From Ailanthus altissimus (lineage: Eukaryota > Streptophyta > Magnoliopsida > Sapindales > Simaroubaceae), in NCBI GenBank assembly GCA_946807835.1, contig OX327703.1, positions 7,447,501 to 7,511,500 of the forward strand: a DNA stretch of 64,000 nt, read 5' to 3'. Positions 12,090-25,588 of the stretch are shown one piece after another. Position numbers and translations under genes: made by a program. Numbering within the stretch: the stretch's first letter is position 1; each line of letters starts with the position of its first letter. The notes beneath the pieces were generated by a model, which worked only from the letters and a program-made list of their open reading frames with translations, made no database searches and was not told where the DNA came from.

Positions 12090-12800
12090 GCAGTCTGGCC
12101 CAAAATAAACTACTTAAGTGGGACTAAACTTGGGACCAAACACTTGAACTTCCATAACTTAGCTCAAGAAGTCTATCTAATAGGACCTGTGTCGAGACAC
12201 GATCACCATTCAATGCCAATGTCAAATGACATATCACTGGAGCTTGAACCCTTACCATGTCATCATGGGCCCACTAAAAGGCATACACGTCAGCACAGTT
12301 CAAATCCAACCACGTCATTATTAGGGCTCACTAAAAGAGCATCTAGGCACCATATTACCTGAGCTACAAATATGAAGATAATATCTAATAAGAGAATTCC
12401 TAAGAAGCCAATAAATAAGAGCCACATCAGCAAACACCAGGATTTTGTCTTTTAATGACACTGTTGACACAGGGAGCAGAAGATATCTAGGAGGTCTAAT
12501 GACCTTCTTGCCCCCTTAAGTGAAAATTTTCAAAATACCCCTTATGATGGAGACGGTTCTTTAATAGTAGTTCGTCATGTGTCGTTCTTAAAGAAAAATC
12601 TTAGACTGACATTCTCCAAACTCGAGTTTATCTCTAAATCTAAAAGGTGGAAGGCATAACTCATAAGTTGAAATTTTGAACAACTTTCTAATAAGAAAAA
12701 ACTCTCATCTTTTTCTTTAAGATTTTCTACATCCTTTATAAGGCAAATAAATATGAATGAATATTCACTACACAACAACCACCTAACTTGAGTGTCATAA
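12090..12800. repeat. decayed LTR fragment related to 44390-45592
   Basis: Several phrases recur in the same order as in the Tat-type LTR at 44390-45592: TAGGACCT, GGCCCACT-like and GCACCTAG segments, GCCACATCAGC, a GAAATGCCC/AAAATACCCC block, and a CTCGTCACGTGT/TTCGTCATGTGT block. It is a diverged copy without recognisable coding sequence. Confidence 0.5.
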
Positions 12801-14417
12801 AGTGGTCTGAGCGGTAACCTTATTTTTTTCCATGTTTCTCAAATTGTTTTAGGTCTCCTCAATCCTTCTAATCTACAACCTAAGTCAACTATTTTTTATT
12901 TGACATTTAATCTACTCTCCACTCAATCTTGAACTCTGTATCAACAAAACAAAGCCCTAACTTAACTCTCAATTATAAATAACTCAACAAATTTAGAATT
13001 TTCAACACTTCCCTTAGACTCGTTAGAGTCGGGCCCTTAAATCAAAAGTCAAAACTCTAACAATTGATATTTTAATAAAATGAAAAATCAAAATACATTC
13101 TATGAATGCATATTGTTCGACATTGCATTCTCCAAGTGGACTTATTACAACACACAAATTTGTTCCTTTGTTTAAGAACCTCCGCTTAGAAAAAATAAAG
13201 ATACAGAAGAAATCTTAAAATTCTTAAAAGAAAAGGTTGAGATTGTTCACTCTTTTGCTAAATTCATCAATTAGCACTCTTTAATAAAAAAAATCATAAC
13301 AAAGAAATACATGGTGTGCATTTCTTTGTATTGAAAGTTAAACTTGGTTTTCTTTTTTCAGGATGAAATACATAGTATGTTTAAAAAATGGCATTCTTAA
13401 ACAAAGAAAAAGAAATATCTATACCTTAAAAATAAAAAAAATTAAGAATAAGAGGCACTTCTTTGTAGCGCCGTAAATACTGATCTAAAAGTGAAAATGT
13501 TTGGTCATATTTTCATAGTTCATTCTCTCTTGCCAAGTTGCACCTAGTTACGAATGGCAAAACATGTACATTCCTTAAAATCTGGAATACTAGCCTTGAC
13601 AACACGAAGCATTATAAATATTTTTCTTTTTTTATGAGTAATTAATCCTCTCATTGTATAATCACCAACACAAAAAAAAATTACTCTCTTGCCAAGTTCA
13701 CTATAATCACCAACTCAAAAGGGTTTTAAGTAATTCATTTCTTTTTTCTTTTATAGCTTAATAAGAACAAAAATTTTACAAGATAAACTACAATTTTTTT
13801 CTTAATAAATAGTCAAAGCTAATATGATCATGTTTGTGCAACAAATGCTTGAGATTTACAAAACGTTTCTTGTACTCAAATAAAATTTTAGGAGAGAATA
13901 GACAAGGGGGAGGAGAGAGTAAAAAAAAATTGATGTTATGGTGAAAATGTTTACGAAAGGGAAAAAAAAAATCAACATTGATGTTAAAAATTGGGACTGA
14001 ACAAATATACTCAGATTAAAAATTGTGTTGAAAATTAAATGAGATTAACGAGTGGAAAATGGACAAAGAAATCAAACAAATGCAGGGCACACAAACACAA
14101 CCCAAACCAATTCAATCGTCAACAAGTTAAAAAAACCCATATGATCACAGATTCACAGTACAGTATCACGGTGTCTTACCAACAACAGACACAAAAGTAT
14201 CAGTGATAGTGAGACGTTACACAATCCAACCCCTACAAATCAGCTCTCTCTTATACCAAATCGAATCTCATGTACGGAAAATTAAAATATATATATATAT
14301 ATTTGTATATATGTAAAATTAAATGTGATCTGAACAAATATGTAAAGCTTATGAAAACAAACTTTAAACAAGCTGCAGAACTTCAAGCAAGCATTGAAAC
14401 AGAATTTCATTTCCTTT
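12801..14417. other. AT-rich intergenic, no gene seen
   Basis: Nothing assignable to a gene. It contains a short (TA)n run near 14287-14302 and must include the 3' untranslated region of the PTI1-like gene at its right end. Confidence 0.55.
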
Positions 14418-17400
14418 TCAAGTCTCTGGAGCTGGAGCTGGGGCCGGAGACTTCAGAAGAGGTTGAAGAGCCTTGACAACAATGCTCATATTTGGCCGGA
14501 ATTCAGCTTCATACTGCACACATAATGCTGCTACGGCTGCCAGCTGCACCACAATTGAAAAGAACAAGATGATGCTCGTTAGTTAGTGCAAGTATTATCA
14601 CCAGATGGACAGAGCAATGTTTTACTACTACAGGTGCCTGAATGCATCAGAGTAATTGAATGACAACAAATGCACGTGTTAGCACAATGTTTGTGAATGT
14701 AAGGGAGAGATACCTTAGCAACTCCTTTGGGAGGATATTCTCCCTTCAGCTTTGGATCTACACATTGTTTAACCTTGTCTTCACTCAATCTTGGAGTAGC
14801 CTGAAGAAAAATAACTGAGTCAGCCCAAATCAAAAGTAAAAAGAACTGGATGAGAGGCAATGAGTTGGGGGGCGGGGGGTGGTGGGGGGGAGGGATAGAG
14901 AAATAATGATGTTAAAAGGTGCACAAATGGACTTACCCAGGTAACGAGACTCTGTTGTCCACGAGGCATGGTGTGATCAACAGGTTTCCTCCCAGTCAGA
15001 AGCTCTAGAAGGACAACCCCAAAGCTATAAACATCACTTTTCTGGGTCAATTGTCCAGTCATTGCATATCTGCAAACCAGTTTAACAAGCCACAAATTAG
15101 TTGTGATTATCCACAGCAAATGTCTTTTTACACCAAAGAAAGATTGTAGACGATAATGTTAAAATGCTTATGATGCAGATATGCATAAGCATTCCCATAA
15201 AAAAATCATTAAGATAGCACTAGCCAGACACAAAGGTCCACAATATTTGCACCCTCACTGGGAAAACATCTCTTATATTTTAAAATTATGTCATAACAGC
15301 ACAGTGTCGTAAGTGTCAATTATCTTTCATGAACACTTAACTGGCACATGTGGTTCTGCAATCAATTTTCATTTATATTTGAAAAATCTTAAAAGAGAGA
15401 GAGGAAAATGTCCAGAGATGTCAGCAAAAGGTGTTTATTCTGGCCTCAGAAACCAAGAAAAGGTGTTGTTATTTTATGAAAACCACTCACTTAAACTGGT
15501 TCCAGATGCAGTCTTATATATCAACCTGAGATGACTACTAATAACCTCAAGTATTTGCCCAACCATATTTATCTAAAGGAGAAACAAAATTATCATAACA
15601 GTCATAACCATACCAAGCTAATGACGGAACCTCTTTGAAGTCATTACCAACTATCTCCATAAGACAATCCAAAATCCAAACAATTCTAGTCCAGAATGTT
15701 GGACTAATTGTACACAACTTAACCTCACTTTCCTTTTTTATTTTCACTCTGTGCAAAGTACTTAAAGTTAACAAAAGGGTATAGTTAAAGTAAAGGCGAA
15801 GGTCATAAGAACAGCAAAGCAAAACCCTCAAAATTTTAACCTTCAGAATCTTTCTCCAGCCTTCTTCATCCCTCCTCTCAATTAGCATCACTTTTAACCA
15901 CAAGCAATTGTTTAATTTTTCAGATGAATCAATATGATTTTAATCCTTTTTAAGGTACCTCCGCTTTATTATTTTAATTTAATAAGTTAGAACCATTCTT
16001 AGATCCTGTTCTACATTTACTTAGTGACATCAGGATAAGTTAAAATTCAAGGTCAAATGGTACATAGGAACTCATCACTAGCAATAGCGTTGTCTTTGAC
16101 AGTTTGTAGCATCAAATGAAACCGAGGATCAAATATGGGAATAATGAATCAAGAACATAGCAAAATAGAAGAGAAGATGTTCAGAAGCATTACTCAGGAG
16201 CATGATAGCCAAAGGTTCCTAAAACTCGAGTAGAATGAAGGCGAGCAGCCATGTCAGGGGCCTGATTTGAAAGGTTAAAATCTGCAATCTTGGCTTTGAA
16301 ATCTTCAAACAGAAGCACATTGCTAGATCTGATATCTCTATGTATTATTGAAGGTTGAACCTTCTCATGCAAGTATTCCAAACCCCTTGCTGCATCGACT
16401 GCAATTCTAACTCGTGTCATCCAGTCAAGCACTGGACCTGGTTGTGCTCCTTGAACTCCCTTTCTACCTGTAATTTCATGAATAAATTTAAATCAGAGCA
16501 TCCTATTTTCTATACAAGCAATTTTAGCTGGTGAATCAACCATGTAAATTAAAATTAAGCAAGGTGCTTGATATACCATGCAATATGTCATGAAGAGATC
16601 CCATCGTTGCAAATTCATATGCAAGCACACGAAGATTTCCTTCAACACAATAACCAAGCAACTCAACAAGATTTTCATGCTTCAATTTTGAAACCACAGA
16701 AACCTGAAACAAAATAGTTGAACAAAAGAAAATAATGCATTGAAAAGGTAATTTTGGTTGTCAATAACAATATATGCTACTATTAGGTTGCAGATATACC
16801 TGAGTCAAAAACTCAACGTTTGATTCAGGCTCAGATGAAACATCAAGCTTTTTTACAGCCACTGCCTTTCCATTTTCTAAGTTTGCATAATAAACTCTTC
16901 CATAAGACCCCTCACCAATCAACGCCTTTGATCCAAAATTGTCAGTCTTTTCTTTCAGCTCATCCAACGATAATGCAGGCACTTCAATAGGCGGTGCTGT
17001 CTTTTGCACTTCAGGTTTCACAGGGGCTGGGGGCCTTTTGTGGTGACCTAAAATTGAGAAAAATGATTTAGATAAGACAAGTATTATAGATACCAACTGA
17101 AACAAGATATAGATTTTTTCTCTTTTTTTATTTTTTTTTCCATTTCATTTCTGTCTAATAAGAGATATCTTCGTGTCTCTTGAGCTATTCATGTATGTTT
17201 CTTACAGATAAAAATGTGAGATAAGTTACTTTTATAAGTCTTCTACTAACGTGAAAATAAAATAGATATCTAATAGCATAATATGCTGTTGGAGTCTAAG
17301 AACTGATAATATTTGTTACTAATCAAATGAGGTTTCAATTTCAAAACAAAATCAGAATCTACTGCATTTATTCTAAATCAAAGACGTCAGCTACAAATTA

Positions 17401-18998
17401 AGCAAAGGAAAAATTATCAACAATGAATTAATTCATAAGGTCAGCATTAGTTTCAAAAACTCCCACCAAAAATCTCAGAAAGTTGTACTCATCTAAGCAA
17501 CAAAATAGCTATCATATTCACCAGTCTATGATCTCTAGTAATTTGCTAATATAGTATTAACATTAAATTCTTGTACAAAAGACAAACATGTGTATGACAA
17601 TTTCCTTATAAATTAAAAAAACTCAGAAAGTAAATACTAAACCAAAAAATGAGTCCATAAGGAACTTCATGACTTTCATTGATCAAGGTTGACTACAGAG
17701 AAGAAGCCAACATAAGCAAGTAAATGCAGTAACCTCAAAATTTCCTATCATATATAGAAACCAAGTGAGAACTGAAAATAAAAGTGAAGGTTATTTATAT
17801 GCTGTAATGATAGCAAGAACAATGTAGATGGTGGTACTGGTGGTCAAAGGAGGTTCAGATTCCATTTTGTAGTTTTCAAAACGTAAGAATTATAAGTGTC
17901 TTCTAACTACTAAATTGCGGTAAAAGCTGATGTGCAAATCGCTTTATCCAAATAAAAAATAATTATCAAGTTCACAACATATATAAGGTTATAAATATAC
18001 TGAAATATACTTGTACAAGATCAATAAACTTAGCAACACTATAAACCTTGCACTACAGAGTTCTGCTTTTCTGACAACTAATTTTAAATTACTAGTAAGG
18101 CAGGAAGACAGCAGCACTTGTTACACAAAATGCAAACACAAAAAGGCCTCAAATGGGACACGCAATCAAAATTACCGATAAATCAGATTCTTATATCTAT
18201 TAATGGAACACTCTACATTTAATAACAAAGCGATATTATAAAAGAGAAAAAAAGTATACCATCTGGATAATTTTTTGGACTTTTGAGGTGCTCGCTTTCA
18301 TGTGCTGGATATGACTCTTCTACTTGACAAGTACAACAGAGCCAGCGACGCATCCTTACTTTCTTCTTCAAATAAAAACCGTCTTCAGGACCTTTTTCCA
18401 AGCGTACAAAGTAACCAGGGGGAGGGGCATGTGTCTGCACATTACCACAAAATATTTGTACAAATTCAATAACAAAGCCTTCTAATTGAAAGAAAATGCT
18501 CACACAAATCAAATTTCTTTCTTAAAAAACAACAATAATAAGAGTACACCAATTTTGCCACCTGCATACACTAAGAAGAACCGAGAGCCAACATTCATAT
18601 ATACACTCAGAATTCAAATTAAGTAACATTAAATCATAAGAGAATAAATTCAGTTGTTTAAAATCCAGGAATGATTGCTGAAATTTCTGAAATACAGTAT
18701 CATAATCAGGAGATCTTATTCAAAATGAATTATCTAATGAAACATAAGTTTTGCACACGCTAATCAAAGGTAAACACAGGGAAACAATAAGAACATTCAA
18801 AAAGAGTGTTATCGCCCAATTCAACGCATGTAAAAAAATATATAAAAAAAAAGTTAAACGAAACCCATTAATTGAGACTCGAATTAAGGGCATATATTTA
18901 TTTTAATTCACCAAAAAGAAACTGAAATTAAGAAATAAAAACAAACAATACCCATTAATTCTTACCGCTGGAGGACGCTTATGATAATCATAGTCCAT
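14418..18998 (-). CDS. PTI1-like receptor-like cytoplasmic kinase, eight exons, 400 aa
   Basis: Ser/Thr kinase of the PTI1 family, which acts downstream of Pto/OXI1-type kinases in defence and oxidative signalling at membranes. Exons on the minus strand: 18998-18966, 18434-18260, 17047-16800, 16703-16577, 16467-16194, 15069-14937, 14800-14714, 14543-14418. All are GT-AG and phases add to 1203 bases. The first exon codes only [11 protein letters not shown]. Residues 44-47 (CCTC after RRW) are likely S-acylation sites. Kinase features: glycine loop GEGSYGRV (114-121), ATP lysine VAVKK (135), HRD (237-239), DFN in place of DFG (257-259, normal for PTI1 proteins), GTFGYHAPE (278-286) and [20 protein letters not shown]. 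The C-terminus ends in a Pro/Ala-rich PAPAPAPET. Length and motifs fit an intact gene. The start is the only ATG that opens the short conserved first exon. Confidence 0.95.
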
Positions 18999-19329
18999 CA
19001 GAATCAAATATGAAAACACGAAAAAGAGTTAACCCCAAAATCGAATTGGGTTCAATCAAAGAACAATCCTCCCCCCAATTGGAAAAAACGAATCAATCAA
19101 AACAAAGAAAAAGGAAAATAAAACCCTTAAAATAGGCAAAACCCAGAAAAGAAATTTAAAAAATAAAAGAAAGAAATTAGAAAGACAAATGGAATGATAG
19201 CGAAAATGAACAGAGAGAAAAAAAAAAACGAAAACGAGAAGAGGCTAATTATAACAGAGACAGATAAGCAAAATTAAGAATAGACAATAGATCTTAAGCG
19301 AAAACAAAGGATCAAAAGCGAAAGATTAC

Positions 19330-19380
19330 CTTATTTCTCCCTCTCTCTCTCTCTGTGTCTCCCTAAATTTGTATATAAGA
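19330..19380 (-). promoter_or_regulatory. probable PTI1-like core promoter and leader exon
   Basis: The minus strand reads TTATATAC at 19371-19378, followed by a GA/CT-rich leader (19339-19355) that ends AAG|GTAATC at 19330/19329, a good donor. I infer a 5' untranslated exon spliced to the exon that holds the ATG. A convincing acceptor just upstream of 18998 was not seen, so the leader intron is uncertain. Confidence 0.4.
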
Positions 19381-21651
19381 AATTTTTAAAATAAATTTCT
19401 GTTCTTTTTAGGGTTTGTGAGAAGGGTTTGTTACTGTTTCCGTTTTTTTTTTTTTTTTTGTTTTTGGTTTTTGGTTTATGGTTTATGGTTATCGTTAGAA
19501 GAAAAGAGACGGATGGGTGTGTATTTGTTTTTGGTTTGCTTAGCTTTAGAGGAATAGGAAAAGCGAAGCAAATGAAATGACAGAGAGGCAACGCGGCTTC
19601 TTTGCTTTTGTTTTCTGTTTCTATTTTCTCTATCTTGCTTTTTTTTTTTAAATAATAATAATAATAAGAGTTTCTAAAAAAATGGGGCGGTGGAGAGAGT
19701 ATTAACAAAAAAAAATTAATTGAAAAAGGAAAAGATAATAATAATTTATTTGATTAAAATATTTTTAAAAAGGAGAATATTTTGTTTATTTAATTAAATA
19801 GAGAAAGTAATAAAATAATTAAAAATTAAATTCGGCATAAAAATGTAATTTACACTCACTTCAGGGGTAACAGTGTTAATATCTCGCGGAGAGAGCAAGG
19901 GATTTTCTTTTCCTTTTTTGGTTTTTTTAATGATTTTGCCAACGAGGTTTGCTTTTGTTTTTGGCCCTCTTTTATTGTTTGTTATTCTCGAATAACAATC
20001 AATGGGTTTTTATTTTAAATAATAGGAATAAATAGTTTTTTAATGGTTTTAAAATGTACTTTCAAAAGCAATCCGTAGAATTAGTTCAAATTTTGAATAT
20101 ATTAGGTTAATAAAAAACTAGTTAAAATTTGTTTTTGCATTAATAACTGAGTTTACTTTTACTTTATTAAAGATGTTAGATTCAAATCTCGTTCATTAAA
20201 AAAAACAATAACTATAATTTCAATAATAGTAGCTTTAATATTGATATTCCAAAGTATGAAAATTGCAAAACTAAATAGAGTAATGACAACTCGATTCTTA
20301 AATGTTTTTATTCTTTTTAATAAGAATATAGTTTTGACTTAAGAATGGGCGTCGGTTAATTGGTAAATTAGACTGAATTAAAATTTTTGATTTGATTCAA
20401 TTTAATTTAAATTTTAATTTAAAGTTTGATTTGATTTTTTTAAACTTAACCAATTTAGTTTTGGTTCGATTTCAATTCGTTTAGTTCAAATTAAAAAAAT
20501 ACATTAAAAATAATAAAATTAAATTAAACTTAATCGATTCTATTGGATTCTATTTAAGTGAGTTTGAATCAATTAATTTTAATTTGTTGAAACTAATCGA
20601 TTTTAATTTCAATTTTAATTAAAATTAAATTGAAATTAATTTTGTCCACTCATAATTTGACCAATTATATCAAATAAATTCGTTCTAATATTAACTTACG
20701 TTGAAATTAAAATATTTTATTAAATTTTATACTTAATTGATTGATCTGATATCTAATATATTTAATATTAATTAAAATCATATGAATATCGAAAATTATA
20801 AATGAGAATCACTTATTGATAACACATAAGATGGGTACAAAGTACATAGTACTACTCTAGGACTAAATATGTATAAAAAAATATTTTAATCACGTTCATT
20901 AAAAAAGAGGACTTGGTTGTTATAACCCCAATATTTGAATGTAAAATTTTGTTAAATTGATATATGTTTTAAAGATTACTTAAAAAAAAAACTAGCATAT
21001 TTCTTTTAAAATTTTAATATAAATTGTATTTTTAAGAAACCTTACTCCTCCAAATAAAAACTAATATTAATTATACGAATTAATTTATATAAACTGACCT
21101 AACACAATGTAATTAAAATGAGTAAATGTAAAATAATAATGCAATAAATGAGAGAACGTTTTGCATTTACTTGTTTAATTATAGTGTCGTATCAATTTGT
21201 GTAAATGAATTTGTATGAATAGTATTATAGTAATGAATATCAACATACAAATTTTAAAAGCTTTAATTGTGGATAATTTAATATACTATTTTAATGAAAG
21301 TCAATTATGATTAACCAATTTTAAAGCTTGTAATAACTGAAATAAAATTGGGATATTAATGCTTGTTTCAGTTATGACCAAAATTAACAACTTAATCATT
21401 TAACATTTCAAAAAGAAAATTCCAGAAAAAAAACTTATTCATTTAAAACATCATGATAAATGCATTAATTGAGACTCCATTATTGGAAGGCATTTTTAGT
21501 TTCATTCCTGAAAACAGTTTTAATTCCCGATTTAGTTTTTATTTCTCTGGAGTTGGAAGACATAGTTTCCAGATTAGTTTTCATTCCTTCAATAATATTA
21601 AAAGAATATTATCGTTTAGTTTTTAGTTTCTATGGTGTTGGATGGCAGTTA
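19381..21651. other. AT-rich intergenic with simple sequence
   Basis: No gene. 20340-20650 is a run of degenerate TTGATTT/AATTTTAATT words, a dispersed low-complexity repeat similar in style to 51380-51660. 21520-21650 contains loosely repeated units of about 60 bases (TTAGTTTT...TTCCTTCAAT...GTTGGAAGAC). These continue across the copia B target site at 43476, which shows that they were one repeat block before the insertion. Confidence 0.5.
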
Positions 21652-21910
21652 TGTTAAAATATTTTATTTAATCTTCTTATTTTTAGTGAATTGGTATAAT
21701 TATTTTTTTATTATTAAATAAAATTATATTATTACATGACTGATGTTAAATTATTTGGAGTATTTTTATTTGATTTATCTTATTAGTTATTACAATATTA
21801 TTAATAAGTTATTTTAGTACACTCATATTTATTAATATATTATTTAAACAAGTGTGACCGTTTATGAATATTATTAGTGACCCATAATGTGATGAGTATT
21901 GTTTATTTTC

Positions 21911-22574
21911 TGTTAGTGTTGTATGCGTGTGCATTATATAACGGGTGAATGTGTACATCATTAAACAATTTAATAATAGCATATCACATATGCAATATAG
22001 CGGAATTAATACACTAAAATAATCTCATTATACTAATGAGATGGAAGTACTCGCCCTTGAAGCGTGCTTTGTACAGTTATAGTTTAGGACTAAATGAAAT
22101 CTTTTGAATTAGAACGGTAGCTTCTTATTCTTAGCTAAAATATTTGTATTGAAGCAACTCTTACTTCAAAATTTCTCTCGGCCCTCTCTATATAAATTTG
22201 TTTACAATTCACTTGTTTGTTTAACAAATGAATTTGGCTCGTATTTAACTTAACAGTGAAATCACTATTTCACTCCTTAACTTTACAAATAAAATAAGGC
22301 TGCTATATATAGTAATATCCGCCACCGTCTTAGCTAATAAAACTTTAATTAGTGATCACCCAGAACAAGCATGACAAGGCATTTCATATTGCCATTTCAT
22401 ACTTTGCAAAATATTTGGTGTCAACTAGCTTATTAGGTGGTTGAATGTAAATAATATTGGTGGCATAAACTTATTCAATTTAATAACTGTAAGGCAACTC
22501 ATGATAAATGAAACATGACAAAAATATTGCCTTTCTTTTATCTTGTAATAGACTGCCACCTTTTGATAAATAAT

Positions 22575-22621
<47 letters not shown>

Positions 22622-24676
22622 AAATCTGTCAAATGGTTCTAAATGTTATGGTCAAATATCATTTGGCTATCAAATGAATGATGCCACCAAATGTTGTTTG
22701 CTTATTCATCCAATTGAAATCAATACATTATATTCATTTTTACAAATTGTTTTGGTTTCAAAATTATTATAAGTAAAATATCAATTACACCCCTTTGGCC
22801 AATTAATTTATTTAGTTAAAATTAATATTAATATTTAATAATTAAATAGGCCAATAAAAATATGTCACGTGTCATACTGAAGGTTGTAATAAAAGATACT
22901 TTACATCAAAGGGAGGCCTTTTCGAGGACTATATGCCACACGAGACCAGACGCAATGACAGGTCTAATCAAGAAGAAAAGATTTATTTTGGAAAGATGAT
23001 TACTCGCCTTATAAACACCGACCAAATCTTTAAGAAAAGGTTGAGTGGCATCATTAAGACTTTTTTTTTTAATCTTTTTAGTATTTACTTCCTGTTCAAG
23101 ATCCCTCCCAAGGTCAATCAGAATTTTGTTAACCCTTGGTCTGCGAGCTTGTACATTAGGCTGCTGCGATAGAGTCGTTCCTTTCAGAAAGGAAAACTAT
23201 CTCCCTGTGGTTTAATTCAAGTTATTCTTTGCAGGAACCGATCTATTGCTTTCTATCTCTTGAGACCATCTTTCTATGATAACACAGATTGCATGTGTAT
23301 TGCATATAGACTGGGTAGTAAGAAAAGAACTTCTTCCCTGTCGATTAGCGGGGGCGTTTCTTTTATCATGAACGGGTAGATCAATCCCGTCTTTATCCCT
23401 AATCTGACCCTAAAAAATTAATGGCATGAGATGTGATATACAATAAAAATGTTAAAGTGGCAAGTTCTACTTGCCGAGATCTTTGGCTTAATACTTAAAC
23501 CTTATGAACTCTCCGAGAGACCCTGAAATAATTCTATTTTCTTTAGAACTTTTCAGATTAAACTATTTAATCCGGTGTGCTACCCTAGTGCACAACAAGT
23601 ACACTTCATATAATAAGACTCCTAGGCTTACACTCGTTTCGTCTTACAGAACTCTTCTGTAAGTCCATAAACATTGCCCTACACACACGTTATGAAAATA
23701 ACAAAATAGCATATTAAACCATACAAGTTGAGGTTAATTCATATTCGTATAATCCCTCCGTCATTAAAATTCTGGAAGAGCGGAGACATAGATCAACACC
23801 GTCAAGTCCCCTATTGCTCAACCATAAACTTATCTCTTCGATTCGTATTTTGATAAACAATGTTCACAAACTCTTTTGCGATATTGTTTATACTATGAAA
23901 AACTCTTTTCCGGGTTAAATGCTTATGGCCATAAGACTTCATGGAATACAACCTTAGAGCATTTGGATATTTGACTCACCCATATGAACTGATGAATCTT
24001 ATATCTACATTCATCGGACTCTATGAGCATCGGACCATACAGCGACACCTAGCGGTCAGACCATGAAAGGTCTCTAACATGTGTGGAACCTAAATATGGT
24101 GAATCACACAAGCCGACGTGGTGCTCAGGTCAAGGGACCACAAATACTACTCAACTCAACTCGAGAAGACCCTCCACTGACGGATTTATGGGATATCTAT
24201 TGGAGGTCTTTATTGAGTCTTATTCAGTATCCAGTTCTCACTGAATACCTGTATATCTATATAAGCTTCCACTAAGCTCATGGTTTGCTAAGATTAACCA
24301 TCTGGATTATCTAGATATAGACATACACTAATCTAAATAAATCGATTCCACTCGACAAACCCTACATTGGTGGAAATAAATCAAAAATATACAATTCGAG
24401 AGTATACTTGCACAATGACATTTCCTAGCAAATCTTGTAACTATTTGCAACTATGTCATTATAAATATATTCCCAGGTCTATGTCCCATTTCAAACAATG
24501 TTCTAACTCTTTAGACCTGATTTAAACTCATTCAGATCAATTTAATGTTCGAAATATTACAAGCATCTTACCTAATAAAATAAATTAGCGATTTAATAAA
24601 ATATTTATTTATTGCATAAATATAAATTACTATATTCATACAAAATTAGGATGGCACATAAGCACAAATTCTAACA
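21911..24676. mobile_element. LTR-like insertion inside the copia B LTR (2766 bp)
   Basis: Begins TGTTAG and ends CTAACA, so it has TG...CA inverted ends. It is flanked by TTTTC (21906-21910) and TTTTT (24677-24681), a five-base target duplication with one change, judged against the uninterrupted 3' LTR. No gag or pol frame is visible. Most likely a long solo LTR or a non-autonomous LTR element. Its start resembles the LTR that begins at 63565 (both contain a GCGGAA/CGGAAGTA-like segment near an ATACAC or ATACGC word). Confidence 0.6.
22577..22617. repeat. (TA)n microsatellite
   Basis: About 20 TA units within the LTR-like insertion. Confidence 0.9.
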
Positions 24677-24992
24677 TTTTTCTATTAAGAGGAGATCTCT
24701 ACTCTCATCCTATATATTATGAGGTGAGCCCATTAAGTTCATAACTTTTGTTGTATAGGGTAGAGGGTATAATTTCTTCTCTCTTTTCTCTTTTATTCTC
24801 TCCTCTCTTGTATCCCTCTTAAACACAAAGAATTGGCAACATAACCAATTCTCACAGCCGCTTAAATTCACCCAAATTAAAGGGAATTCTAATGGCCTAA
24901 AGCTCAAATATGCATTTCAAACTCTTAATACTCATGTGTTGTTGATAAAAATGTTAGATTTTGGGTTTATTGATAAATACATTTTCAACCAT

Positions 24993-25005
24993 TAGTATCA
25001 GAGCC
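24993..25005 (+). other. primer-binding site of copia B
   Basis: TAGTATCAGAGCC directly after the 5' LTR, one change from the initiator tRNA-Met primer site TGGTATCAGAGC. It gives plus-strand orientation. Confidence 0.75.
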
Positions 25006-25588
25006 AAATCGACATTTTTATTCAACAACCATAAGTTAGAATGGTGCCATATTGTGTTAGGTGGCTTAAAACTCCATTTTTAACAAAATAAATTTTTGAC
25101 CGAAATTTATTTTGTGTTCTACGTTGAATATATGGCCTGATCCATTAAATATTTTCAATGATCTATTGATATATGCCATATATTTGATTTTTTTTCACAA
25201 TTTTTTAAGGCAAAAAATGAGTTTTAGATAAAATTTGGGTCAAAACCCATTTTGAAACTCGATTTACAGCCGGGGCGAGAAAGAAAGTGAAATGGATTAT
25301 GCAATCCCTATAAAATATCACAGACCCTTTAATTTATAATTAATTATGATTTGACCCTAAAATTTTAGAAAATTATAAATTGACCTTAATATTTATAATT
25401 AGTTATGATTTAACCCTATATTTTTTAAATAATTACAAATTGACCAAAATATGTTTGATTAATTACATTTTGGCCCTAAATTTTTTGATAATTACTCTAT
25501 GACCTAATATTTATTAGTATTTACAAATTAGCCTATATTGTTGTGATATTTTTTAGTTCAGTCCGCAGTTTTCTGTTTTGTTGGTATT
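25006..25588 (+). other. copia B untranslated leader, left part
   Basis: Non-coding leader of copia B up to the gypsy insertion. 25320-25560 holds a loose repeat of a GACCCTAAAATTTTAGATAATTA-like word (about 50-base period). The leader resumes at 37644. Confidence 0.55.
25584..25588. repeat. target-site duplication GTATT, left
   Basis: Identical to the five bases 37639-37643 after the 3' LTR of the gypsy element. Confidence 0.95.

Larger units (their letters stand above)
21652..24990 (+). repeat. 5' LTR of copia B (about 570 bp, interrupted)
   Basis: Starts TGTTAAAATATTTTATTTAATC and aligns with the 3' LTR at 42908-43470 up to 21910, then again from 24682 (CTATTAAGAGG...) to 24990. Removing 21911-24681 leaves 568 bases against 563 in the 3' LTR. 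Confidence 0.9.

Noticed and set aside
19331..19708. 125-codon minus-strand ORF upstream of the PTI1-like gene
   Set aside because: Lys/Asn-rich translation of the AT-rich promoter and leader; no motif.
22577..22617. Regular short repeats as a possible CRISPR array or satellite
   Set aside because: Pure dinucleotide microsatellite. No spacer structure, and CRISPR arrays are not expected in a plant nuclear genome.
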